From Rhizobium sp. Pop5 (GTDB lineage Bacteria > Pseudomonadota > Alphaproteobacteria > Rhizobiales > Rhizobiaceae): a DNA stretch of 64,000 bases. This document shows positions 24,063 through 31,787 of the stretch, piece after piece (positions within the stretch are counted from its first letter, which is position 1; the number at the start of each line of letters is the position of its first letter). The notes under the pieces are model-generated. The model made no database searches. It saw only the letters and a program-made list of their open reading frames with translations, and had not been told where the DNA came from. The position numbers and the translations under genes are program-made. The stretch is taken from NCBI RefSeq assembly GCF_024721175.1, contig NZ_CP099399.1, positions 2,046,001 to 2,110,000 on the forward strand. The letters are read 5' to 3'.

Positions 24063-25508
24063 CTAATTCCGGCGGACCGTCCCATGGCCGGAGACTTCGG
24101 CGCCCGCCTCCTTCGGCAATTGCAGGAAGCGCAGCGACGAGACAATGCCGATTGCGCCGACCACGACGAAGGCCCAGCGGAAATCGGCGAGAACGGGATT
24201 GTCGGCCCCCCGGAGTGCGGCTGATAGATTCAGCACCGCCGCCGCCACCGCGACGCCGAGCAGCATCGACACCTGCTGCAGCATGCTCGACAGCGTCGAG
24301 GCCGAGCTTCGTTGCGCCGGGCCGATATCGGCGAAGGCGAGCGTGTTCAGCGCCGTGAACTCCATCGACCGTGACAGGCCGGCGAGAAAAAGCAGCGCAT
24401 GGATGAAAAGCTGCGGCGTGTCAGGCGCAAGGAAACCGCAGGCGACGATCGAAAACGCTGCGATCAGCCCGTTGAGCACCAGCACCGTGCGAAAGCCGAA
24501 AAAGCGCAACAGCGGCGTCGTCACCGTCTTCATGCCGAGATTGCCGAGGAAATAGACGAGCAGATAGCTGCCGGCGGCAATCGAGCTCAGCCCGAAGCCG
24601 AGCTGGAACAGCAGCGGCAGCAGGAACGGCGTCGCATTGATCGCCGTCCGGCAGGCCGTGCCCGCCGAGAGTGTCGACATCGAGAAGGTCTGGACGCGGA
24701 AGGCGGAGAGATCGAGCAGCGGATTGTCGACGGCGAGGAAATGCCGCGTTGCCAGGAAGGAGAGCACGACGCCCGCCGCCAGCATCGCCATGACAGGCAG
24801 AAGCCCGCCGTCCCATTTGACCGAGAATTCCAGGGCGGCAAGCAGGAAGGTCAGCCCAGCCGCACTCAGGATGAAGCCTGGGATATCCAGCCGGCCGGGA
24901 TCGGACTCGCGCTGCTCCGGCACGAAACGCAGCACCAGCCCCATGCCGATGACGCCGATCGGGATGTTGATCAGGAAGTTCCAATGCCAGCTGGCATAGG
25001 TGGTGATGAAGCTGCCGAGCACCGGGCCGATGACCGGCGCCGTCAGCGCCGGCCACGTGATCAGCGCGATCGCCTGGACGAGTTCGGACTTGCGGGCGTT
25101 CTTCAGCACGATGATGCGCCCGACGGGCGTCATCAGCGCGCCGCCCGCCCCCTGCAGCGCACGCCACAGCACGAATTCCGTGAGGCTGCCTGACAGACCG
25201 CAGAACAGCGAGGCGCCGGTGAAGACGGCGATCGACATCAGAAAGACGCGGCGCGCGCCAAAACGGTCGCCGAGCCAGCCCGATAGCGGAATGAAGGCCG
25301 CCATGGTCAGCATGTAGACTGTGATGCCGATGCTCATCGACACCGGCTGCACGCCGAAGGTTGCCGCCATCTGCGGCAGCGAGGTGGCGACAATCGTGCC
25401 GTCGAGGATCTGCATGAAGAAGGAAACGGCGACGACCAACGCCACGATCTTCGCCTGGCGGCCGCTTGCCGCCTCCTGCCCTTGCTCGCTCGTCTCTGCC
25501 GTGGTCAT
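24063..25508 (-). CDS. MFS multidrug exporter, DHA2 (EmrB/QacA) family
   Basis: 481 aa with about fourteen hydrophobic segments. Motif C-like and D1 residues occur in FFMQILDGTIVATSLPQMA, the A motif in GWLGDRFGARRVFLMS, and TM5 in APVIGPVLGSF. It would expel toxic organic compounds by proton antiport. No adaptor (EmrA-like) gene is adjacent. A long 550 bp upstream region separates it from the divergent sugar-type operon and contains a minus-strand terminator and a 33-bp palindrome, so its transcript may have a controlled leader. Confidence 0.88.
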   Translation of the reverse strand: MTTAETSEQGQEAASGRQAKIVALVVAVSFFMQILDGTIVATSLPQMAATFGVQPVSMSIGITVYMLTMAAFIPLSGWLGDRFGARRVFLMSIAVFTGASLFCGLSGSLTEFVLWRALQGAGGALMTPVGRIIVLKNARKSELVQAIALITWPALTAPVIGPVLGSFITTYASWHWNFLINIPIGVIGMGLVLRFVPEQRESDPGRLDIPGFILSAAGLTFLLAALEFSVKWDGGLLPVMAMLAAGVVLSFLATRHFLAVDNPLLDLSAFRVQTFSMSTLSAGTACRTAINATPFLLPLLFQLGFGLSSIAAGSYLLVYFLGNLGMKTVTTPLLRFFGFRTVLVLNGLIAAFSIVACGFLAPDTPQLFIHALLFLAGLSRSMEFTALNTLAFADIGPAQRSSASTLSSMLQQVSMLLGVAVAAAVLNLSAALRGADNPVLADFRWAFVVVGAIGIVSSLRFLQLPKEAGAEVSGHGTVRRN

Positions 25509-25696
25509 CGATCCGCCAATGGGAATTCAGTGTGTCGCGGCGGGGATACGGAAGGAAGCCGATCGGAGATCCGCCGCGGGAGGCGCGCGGAAGAAACCGC
25601 GCACAGGCTGCATACGCCCGTTGCATCAGGCCGGAAAGGCTAAATCTTGCACTATGCGGGAATATTCCGATGCGCCCGACGGCGGCAAGCGCAAAG

Positions 25697-25741
25697 AAAA
25701 AGGCCCCGCCGGAGCGAGGCCGAGTTTGTACCGCTCCGGGG
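25697..25741 (-). terminator. minus-strand intrinsic terminator upstream of the DHA2 exporter
   Basis: On the minus strand a G+C-rich stem (8 bp CCGGAGCG/CGCTCCGG plus two more pairs past a one-base bulge) with a 15-nt loop is followed by CC and TTTTT. It sits 190 bp before the exporter start codon on the same strand, where no gene precedes it. It therefore ends either a short RNA or an attenuated exporter leader. Confidence 0.65.
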
Positions 25742-25812
25742 AAAATACGGGAGCGGCGAACGGTCCATATCGCGCCATCCACATCGCAGCGAGGGCCGAT
25801 ATCGCCGCATCG

Positions 25813-25845
25813 GTACGCTCAGGAAAAAAATTTTCCTGAGCGTAC
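25813..25845. promoter_or_regulatory. 33-bp perfect inverted repeat
   Basis: Arms of 15 bp (GTACGCTCAGGAAAA and its exact complement) around AAA. It could be an operator for a dimeric regulator of either divergent transcription unit, or an RNA hairpin. No second copy was seen in the window. Confidence 0.7.
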
Positions 25846-25929
25846 GGAAGATCGCCCAACCAATCGGCCTTCTCCCCGTTCCGATGCCAGCGCGGCGCCT
25901 GTGCAGTGCAGCAACGATTGCCGCTTGCA

Positions 25930-25971
25930 ATGTTTATAAAATGGTCTATCACTAAACATATTGCTAAACAT
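25930..25971. promoter_or_regulatory. repeated TAAACAT sites before the ABC/dha operon
   Basis: ATGTTTA (25930-25936) is the inverted form of TAAACAT, which occurs at 25953-25959 and again at 25965-25971. The sites lie in an AT-rich region about 90-130 bp upstream of the first gene of the operon, as expected for operator half-sites overlapping its promoter. The regulator is unknown. Confidence 0.5.
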
Positions 25972-26058
25972 GATGATTGAGGAGTTCATGTGAGCATTCT
26001 CTGAAACGGGTGAACATGCGACGCCGGTGGGGAGCCGGCCTGGTTCTGGGAGGAACTT

Positions 26059-27384
26059 ATGCAGAAAACATCGAAAGCCCTTTTGGGGCTGGCCGCGGCA
26101 TTCGTCATGTCGTCGGCATTGCCCAATCTCGCCAAAGCCGATGAACTGACGCTGTGCTGGGCCGCCTGGGATCCCGCCAATGCGCTGGTTGAGCTGTCGA
26201 AGGACTTCACCGCCAAGACTGGCACGCAGATGAAGTTCGAATTCGTTCCCTGGACGAGTTATGCCGACCGCTTCCTCAACGAACTGAATTCCCACGGCAA
26301 GCTCTGCGATCTCATCATCGGCGACAGCCAGTGGATCGGCGGCTCGGCCGAGAACGGCCACTACGTCAAGCTGAACGACTTCTTCGACAAGGAAGGCATC
26401 AAGATGGATGACTTCGTGCCGGCGACTGTTGTCGGCTACTCGGAATGGCCGAAGAACACGCCGAACTATTGGGCGCTGCCCGCCATGGGCGACGTCGTCG
26501 GCTGGACTTACCGCAAGGACTGGTTCGAGAAGCCGGAACTCCAGAAGGAATTCAAGGCGAAATACGGCCACGATCTCGCAGCTCCGAAGACCTATGACGA
26601 ACTGAAGCAGATCGCCGAGTTCTTCCAGAAGCGTGAGATCGACGGCAAGACCGTCTATGGCGCCTCGATCTATACCGAGCGCGGCTCCGAAGGCATCACC
26701 ATGGGCGTCACCAACGTTCTCTACGACTGGGGCTTCCAGTACGACAATCCCAAGAAGCCCTACGAAATGGAAGGCTTCGTCAACTCCGCAGATGCGGTCA
26801 AGGGCCTCGAATTCTACAAGTCGCTCTATGACTGCTGCACGCCGCCCGGCAGCTCTAACGTCTACATGGTCGAATCTGCCGACGCCTTCAAATCCGGCCA
26901 GGTCGCCATGCAGATGAACTTCGCCTTCACCTGGCCCGGCCTCTACAAGGACGAGAAGGTCGGCGGCGACAAGATCGGCTTCTTCCCCAATCCGGCGGAG
27001 AAGGCGCATTTCGCCCAGCTCGGCGGTCAGGGCATCTCGGTAGTCTCCTATTCCGACAAGCGCGACGCCGCCCTGCAATACATCAAGTGGTTCGCACAGC
27101 CTGAGGTGCAGGCCAAGTGGTGGGAACTCGGCGGTTTCTCCTGCCTGAATTCGGTCGTCAACGCGCCTGATTTCACCAAGAGCCAGCCCTATGCCCAGGC
27201 CTTCCTGGACTCGATGGCGATCGTCAAGGACTTCTGGGCCGAGCCAAGCTACGCCTCGCTGCTGCAAGCCATGCAGAAGCGCGTCCACAACTACGTCGTC
27301 GCCGGCAACGGCACCGCCAAGGAAGCGCTCGACGGTCTGGTAAAGGACTGGAGCGACGTCTTCAAGGACGACGGCAAAATCTAG
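26059..27384 (+). CDS. CUT1-type ABC transporter substrate-binding protein (dha operon)
   Basis: 441 aa with signal peptide (MQKTSKALLGLAAAFVMSSALPNLAKA) and the family-1 solute-binding fold: FTAKTGTQMKFEFVPW, DLIIGDSQWIGG, QGISVVSYSDKRDAALQYIKWF. A strong ribosome site (GGGAGGAAC) precedes it. First gene of a twelve-gene plus-strand unit. The surrounding kinase genes point to dihydroxyacetone, erythrulose or a similar small ketose or polyol as ligand; this is an inference, since the binding residues cannot be read from sequence alone. A pair of hairpins after the stop probably sets its higher level relative to the permeases. Confidence 0.88.
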   Translation: MQKTSKALLGLAAAFVMSSALPNLAKADELTLCWAAWDPANALVELSKDFTAKTGTQMKFEFVPWTSYADRFLNELNSHGKLCDLIIGDSQWIGGSAENGHYVKLNDFFDKEGIKMDDFVPATVVGYSEWPKNTPNYWALPAMGDVVGWTYRKDWFEKPELQKEFKAKYGHDLAAPKTYDELKQIAEFFQKREIDGKTVYGASIYTERGSEGITMGVTNVLYDWGFQYDNPKKPYEMEGFVNSADAVKGLEFYKSLYDCCTPPGSSNVYMVESADAFKSGQVAMQMNFAFTWPGLYKDEKVGGDKIGFFPNPAEKAHFAQLGGQGISVVSYSDKRDAALQYIKWFAQPEVQAKWWELGGFSCLNSVVNAPDFTKSQPYAQAFLDSMAIVKDFWAEPSYASLLQAMQKRVHNYVVAGNGTAKEALDGLVKDWSDVFKDDGKI

Positions 27385-27416
27385 TGCCTAAGGGGATTGG
27401 CGGCATCCCTCTGCGC

Positions 27417-27466
27417 GCCATCCTTACCAGGATGGCGGCCCGGATCGGCAGACGAGCCGGGCCGCC
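27417..27466 (+). promoter_or_regulatory. overlapping intergenic hairpins between binding-protein and permease genes
   Basis: Hairpin 1 is GCCATCC / GGATGGC (27417-27423 with 27430-27436). Hairpin 2 is a 10-bp all-G/C stem, GGCGGCCCGG / CCGGGCCGCC (27434-27443 with 27457-27466). They share three bases, so only one can form fully. Without a T run they are better seen as RNA-stabilising or attenuating structures that protect the binding-protein transcript. Confidence 0.65.
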
Positions 27467-27500
27467 GGATCTTTCATATCCTAAAAGACCGGGTGAAAAC

Positions 27501-28469
27501 TTGACCATTTCCCATTCCTCCATCGTCGAGAAAGCGGCCGACGCGACAGCAAGGGCAACGCCCGCCTCGCTCGCCCGGCACGTCCGCGGCCTCTCCGACA
27601 GGGCGATCGCCTGGCTGTTCATCGCGCCTGCCATCACTCTGCTCCTGGCGATCAACATCTTCCCGCTCATCTGGGCGGTCTATCTCTCCTTCACCAATTA
27701 CCGTGCCAACCGGCCGAATGCGCCGGTCCAGGGCGTCGGGTTTGGAAATTACGAGCGTGTTCTCAACGATCCTGACATATGGCAGGCGATGCAGACCACC
27801 GCGCATTTCGTCTTCTGGACGATCCTGCTGCAGACGGTGATCGGTTTTGCGCTCGCCTACCTGATCGACCGCAAGTTTCGCGGCCATGCCTTCTGGACGA
27901 CGATCATCCTGATCCCGATGATGCTGTCGCCCGCCGTGGTCGGCAACTTCTGGCGCTTTCTCTACGAGCCGCAGATCGGCCTCTTCGCCTATGCCGTCTC
28001 GCTGGTATCGGGCATTCCGACATCCGATGTCCAGATGCTCGGCAATGTCTCGCTGGCGCCCTGGGCGATCATCATCGTCGATACCTGGATGTGGACGCCC
28101 TATGTGATGCTGATCTGCCTCGCCGGCCTGCGCTCGATCCCCGACTATATCTACGAGGCGGCCGAGGTCGACCGCGCTTCGCCCTGGCGCCAGTTCTGGT
28201 CGATCACCGTGCCGATGGCCCTGCCCTTTATCATGCTTGCGGTGCTTTTCCGCGGCATCGAGAATTTCAAGATGTTCGACATGGTGACGCTGCTGACCGG
28301 CGGCGGACCGGGCTCGGTCACCGAGGTCGCCTCGATTACGCTGAAGCGCGCCGCCTTCGAAAGCTGGGCGACCGGCCGAGCCTCGGCCTTCGCCATCGTC
28401 CTCTTCGTCGCGGTGTTCGGCCTCGCCAACATCTACGTCAAGGCATTGAACAAGGTGAAGCAAAGATGA
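27501..28469 (+). CDS. ABC transporter permease (MalF type), dha operon
   Basis: 322 aa from a TTG at 27501. The frame stays open further upstream to 27384, but that part covers the two stable hairpins and encodes an Arg/Pro-rich stretch, so the later start is preferred; it is not certain. Six membrane segments are present, with the binding-protein-dependent permease EAA loop (YEAAEVDRASPWRQFWSITVPMALP). It overlaps the next gene by ATGA. With the second permease it forms the membrane channel of the importer. Confidence 0.85.
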   Translation: MTISHSSIVEKAADATARATPASLARHVRGLSDRAIAWLFIAPAITLLLAINIFPLIWAVYLSFTNYRANRPNAPVQGVGFGNYERVLNDPDIWQAMQTTAHFVFWTILLQTVIGFALAYLIDRKFRGHAFWTTIILIPMMLSPAVVGNFWRFLYEPQIGLFAYAVSLVSGIPTSDVQMLGNVSLAPWAIIIVDTWMWTPYVMLICLAGLRSIPDYIYEAAEVDRASPWRQFWSITVPMALPFIMLAVLFRGIENFKMFDMVTLLTGGGPGSVTEVASITLKRAAFESWATGRASAFAIVLFVAVFGLANIYVKALNKVKQR

Positions 28470-29419
28470 GCGCCGCCAACTCTGCCCATTCGGTCGTCGA
28501 GCCGAGCCTCAACAGCAAGCGCATCGCCGGCACGATCGTCGTCCTCTATGCGCTGATCACCCTCATCCCGCTCGTCTGGATCTTCCTGACCAGCATCAAA
28601 TCGCCGCCGGATTCGATCAGCTATCCCCCGAAGATCGTCTTCACGCCGTCGCTCGAGGGCTATTGCAATCTCTTCACCACGCGCACCCGGCAGACGCCCG
28701 ATTATATCGCCTCGCTGCCAGCGCCGGTCGGCACCTGTGATGAGGTGACCCGCAAGCGCAACATGGTGATCGCGGGCCCGTCCAACTTCCTGCCGCGCTT
28801 CGTCAACTCGCTTGTCATCGCCTTCGGCTCCACTTTCCTCGCGGTCTTCCTCGGCACGCTCGCCGCCTACGGCTTTTCCCGCTTCCGGGTGCCGCTCGCC
28901 GACGATTTGCTGTTCTTCATCCTGTCGACGCGCATGATGCCGCCGATCGCCGTCGCCATCCCGATCTACCTGATGTATCGCGAGCTCGGCCTGTCGGACA
29001 CCGCACTCGGCATGATCCTGCTCTATACCGCCGTCAACGTCTCGCTTGCCGTCTGGCTGCTCAAGGGCTTCATCGACGAGATCCCGCGCGAATACGAGGA
29101 AGCGGCGATGATCGACGGCTATACGAGGCTCCAGGCCTTCCGCAAGGTCGTGCTGCCGCAGGCGACCACCGGCATCGCCGCCACCGCGATCTTCTGCCTG
29201 ATCTTCGCCTGGAACGAATATGCCTTCGCCGCCCTTCTGACATCGGGCGAGGCCCAGACCGCGCCGCCCTTCATCCCGACGATCATCGGCGAAGGCGGAC
29301 AGGACTGGCCGGCTGTTGCCGCCGGCACGACGATCTTCCTGATCCCGATCCTCGTCTTCACCATTTTATTGCGCAAGCAGCTGCTGCGCGGCATCACCTT
29401 CGGAGCCGTCCGCAAATGA
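28466..29419 (+). CDS. ABC transporter permease (MalG type), dha operon
   Basis: 317 aa starting at the ATG that overlaps the previous stop. An N-terminal membrane segment is followed by an unusually long periplasmic loop (about residues 45-105, with two Cys in EGYCNLF and VGTCDEV), five more segments, and the EAA loop EYEEAAMIDGYTRLQAFRKVVLPQ. It pairs with the MalF-type permease. The stop overlaps the DUF2160 start (ATGAG). Confidence 0.88.
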   Translation: MSAANSAHSVVEPSLNSKRIAGTIVVLYALITLIPLVWIFLTSIKSPPDSISYPPKIVFTPSLEGYCNLFTTRTRQTPDYIASLPAPVGTCDEVTRKRNMVIAGPSNFLPRFVNSLVIAFGSTFLAVFLGTLAAYGFSRFRVPLADDLLFFILSTRMMPPIAVAIPIYLMYRELGLSDTALGMILLYTAVNVSLAVWLLKGFIDEIPREYEEAAMIDGYTRLQAFRKVVLPQATTGIAATAIFCLIFAWNEYAFAALLTSGEAQTAPPFIPTIIGEGGQDWPAVAAGTTIFLIPILVFTILLRKQLLRGITFGAVRK

Positions 29420-29634
29420 GCCACCTGATCGAAACACGCACCCGCACCCCTGCCCGCCCGAAACGGCCATTCTTCCTGCGCCGCGGCCCGATGGAGAATA
29501 TCGCCACCCTGCTGATCGGGCTCGGCTTCCTGATGCTGTTCCAGCCCTTCCTGCTGGTGCTCTACACCTATTCGCTGGTGACCCTGCTCTTGGGCACCGT
29601 CATGTTCATCATCGTCTCGAAGTTCCCGGAGTGA
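29416..29634 (+). CDS. DUF2160 small membrane protein of the ABC importer
   Basis: 72 aa. A basic N-terminal tail is followed by two hydrophobic helices (NIATLLIGLGFLMLFQPFLLVLYTYSLVTLLLGTVMFIIV). DUF2160 proteins occur inside glycerol/polyol-type ABC operons of rhizobia next to paired ATPase genes. The role is not established; assembly or tuning of the transporter is plausible. Coupled to both neighbours: 4 bp overlap upstream and 3 bp gap downstream. Confidence 0.8.
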   Translation: MSHLIETRTRTPARPKRPFFLRRGPMENIATLLIGLGFLMLFQPFLLVLYTYSLVTLLLGTVMFIIVSKFPE

Positions 29635-29637
29635 ACC

Positions 29638-30735
29638 ATGGCGGACATCCGGATCGAAAATCTCCGCAAGGAATTCGGCAACTTCGTCGCCGTTCAGGAT
29701 TCGAGCTTCACCGTCCATGACGGCGAGTTCCTGGCGCTGCTCGGACCTTCCGGCTGCGGCAAGACCACCACGCTTCGCATGATCGCCGGCCTCGAGCTGC
29801 CCAGCAGCGGCAAGATCCATCTCGATGGCGAGGACGTCACCTTCAACCGCGCCAGCGCCCGCGACATCGCCTTCGTCTTCCAGCTCTTTGCGCTCTACCC
29901 GCATATGAATGTGCGCAAGAACATCGGCTTCCCGCTGCTGTCGCAGGGCATGCCGAAGGCCGAGATCCGTCAGCGCGTCGAAGAGACCGCCCGCCTGCTG
30001 CAGATCCATCATATTCTCAACCGCTCGGTCTCGGGCCTTGCCGGCGGCGACCGGCAGCGCGTGGCGCTCGGCCGCGCCATCGTCCGCCGCCCGAAATGCT
30101 TCCTGATGGACGAGCCGCTCGGCACGCTCGACGCCGAATTCCGCGAGATCATGGTCCATGAGCTGCGCGAACTGCACAATCGCATCCATGCCACCACCGT
30201 CTACGTGACCCACGACCAGCACGAGGCGATGGCGATGGCCGATAAGATCGCCGTCATGAACCACGGCGTCATCGAGCAGTTCGGCACGCCACAGGAGATC
30301 TATGCCAAGCCGGCCACCATGTATGTCGCCGACTTCATCGGCTCGCCGCCGATGAACTTCATGCGCTTCACCGCCGGCCTGAAGAGCGGCGACAGATCCA
30401 TCCTGCTCGACGGTGTCAATGTTGCCGTTCCCGAGATCCATCAGGACATGGCCGAAAGTGAACTGGCGCTTGGCGTCAGACCGGAGCATATCCGCTTCAG
30501 CGACGCCTCGCCCCTTCGCGGCGCCGTCTACGGCAGCGAATATCTCGGCACCAACCAGGTTGTAGCCGTGGAAACCCCTGGCGGCCTGATCAAGGCCCGC
30601 GTTCCCGCCAACCGCAGCTTCCGGATCGGTGAGACCGTCGGTCTCGAATTCAACCCGGCAAAGCTCGCGCTCTTCGACTGCGTCTCGGGCCGCGCGGTGC
30701 CATCCCAGCTCTATCAGGAGATCCGGCATGGCTGA
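29638..30735 (+). CDS. ABC transporter ATP-binding protein 1, degenerate signature motif
   Basis: 365 aa. Walker [12 protein letters not shown] is at 36-46 and Walker B FLMDEPLG near 155-162, with a TOBE-type C-terminal domain. The signature, normally LSGGQ, reads LAGGD (134-138). The Q-loop is [12 protein letters not shown], and the D-loop reads GTLDAE instead of SNLDAK. The H-loop VTHDQHEAM is present. The second ATPase of the operon has a normal LSGGE, so the pair is likely an asymmetric heterodimer in which one ATP site is weakened. Ends 8 bp inside the next gene. Confidence 0.9.
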   Translation: MADIRIENLRKEFGNFVAVQDSSFTVHDGEFLALLGPSGCGKTTTLRMIAGLELPSSGKIHLDGEDVTFNRASARDIAFVFQLFALYPHMNVRKNIGFPLLSQGMPKAEIRQRVEETARLLQIHHILNRSVSGLAGGDRQRVALGRAIVRRPKCFLMDEPLGTLDAEFREIMVHELRELHNRIHATTVYVTHDQHEAMAMADKIAVMNHGVIEQFGTPQEIYAKPATMYVADFIGSPPMNFMRFTAGLKSGDRSILLDGVNVAVPEIHQDMAESELALGVRPEHIRFSDASPLRGAVYGSEYLGTNQVVAVETPGGLIKARVPANRSFRIGETVGLEFNPAKLALFDCVSGRAVPSQLYQEIRHG

Positions 30736-31735
30736 TGTCGTCCTCAGAAATCTCAGCAAGCGCTTCGGCGACACCCAGGCTCTTGATGAGCTCGATCTTT
30801 TTATCCGAGACGGCGAATTCGTCGTGCTGCTCGGTCCGACAGGCGCCGGCAAGACCACGACGCTCAGGCTGATCGCCGGGCTCGAAAGACCTGATAGCGG
30901 CCGCATCGAGATCGGCGGCCGCAATGTCGCCGCCGAAGCGCCGGCCGGGCGCGACGTCACCTTCGTCTTCCAGCAATATTCGCTCTATCCCCACATGACG
31001 GTTTACGAGAACCTCGCCTTTCCGCTGAAGGCGCCGGTGCGCAAGCTGGGCGCAGACGAGATCGACCGGCGCGTGCGCGAGGTCGCGCGCATGGTCCGCA
31101 TCGACCACAAGCTGGAAAACCGCTCGACCAGGCTCTCCGGCGGCGAGATGCAGCGCGTCGCCATCGGCCGGGCGCTGGTGCGCCGTCCGGCGATCTATCT
31201 GATGGACGAACCGCTGTCCTCGCTCGACGCCAAGCTGCGCGCCGAACTGCGCCTGGAGCTGAAGCGCATCCAGAAGGAGCTCGGCTCAACGCTGCTCTAC
31301 GTCACCCACGACCAGGTGGAAGCCATGACCATGGCCGATCGTATCGGCATCGTCGCCGAGGGCCGGCTGATGCAGGTGGGAACGCCGCGCGAGATCTACG
31401 GCAATCCGGCCAACCTGCATGTCGCCGCCCGTCTCGGGCAGCCGCATATCAACCTTCTTCCGGCGGACCTGCTGCCGGGCGGCCGTCCGCCCTCCGGCAC
31501 CAAAACAGTCGGCGCGCGCACCGAACATCTCGATATCGTCGTCGGCAAGGATGCCAATGCCGAGGTCGACTGGATCGAACATCTCGGCGACCAGAACCAT
31601 CTGCATATCAGGGCGGGCAATCACAAACTCGTCACACTCGCGGATCCATATCTGGCGATCGCGCCGGGCGACCGGATCAGCCTGACGCTGCGCGATCCGC
31701 TCTATTTCGATGCGGCTGGACAGCGCCTGTCGTGA
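30728..31735 (+). CDS. ABC transporter ATP-binding protein 2, canonical
   Basis: 335 aa from the ATG at 30728 overlapping the previous stop. It has Walker A GPTGAGKTTTL, Q-loop FVFQQYSLYPHMTVYENLAFP, signature LSGGEMQRVAIGRA, Walker B IYLMDEP, D-loop LSSLDAKLR and H-loop YVTHDQVEAMTMAD. The C-terminal TOBE-like domain is complete. With ATP-binding protein 1 it powers the importer. A 52 bp gap separates it from the kinase genes. Confidence 0.92.
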   Translation: MADVVLRNLSKRFGDTQALDELDLFIRDGEFVVLLGPTGAGKTTTLRLIAGLERPDSGRIEIGGRNVAAEAPAGRDVTFVFQQYSLYPHMTVYENLAFPLKAPVRKLGADEIDRRVREVARMVRIDHKLENRSTRLSGGEMQRVAIGRALVRRPAIYLMDEPLSSLDAKLRAELRLELKRIQKELGSTLLYVTHDQVEAMTMADRIGIVAEGRLMQVGTPREIYGNPANLHVAARLGQPHINLLPADLLPGGRPPSGTKTVGARTEHLDIVVGKDANAEVDWIEHLGDQNHLHIRAGNHKLVTLADPYLAIAPGDRISLTLRDPLYFDAAGQRLS

Positions 31736-31787
31736 CCGGCAAACAAAATGATGATGGCATGAAAAACAAACGGACGGGTCTCAATCG

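Larger units (their letters stand above)
25509..26058. other. 550 bp divergent control region without a credible gene
   Basis: The frames in this stretch are short, have atypical residue composition, and lack ribosome sites. What it does hold is a minus-strand intrinsic terminator (25697-25741), a 33-bp perfect inverted repeat (25813-25845), three TAAACAT-type half sites (25930-25971), and the leader of the ABC operon ending in GGGAGGAACTT. It separates the divergent drug-exporter gene from the dihydroxyacetone operon. Confidence 0.6.

Noticed and set aside
25466..25955. Several 80-160 codon frames in the region between the exporter and the dha operon
   Set aside because: Overlapping frames on both strands, unusual composition, no ribosome site; they cover the palindrome and terminator instead.
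27384..27500. Upstream extension of the first dha-operon permease
   Set aside because: The stretch forms two stable hairpins and encodes an Arg/Gly/Pro-rich peptide unlike permease N-termini; TTG 27501 preferred.
29119..30960. 613-codon open frame on the minus strand
   Set aside because: It lies opposite the permease, DUF2160 and ATPase genes with canonical motifs; no ribosome site or known domain.
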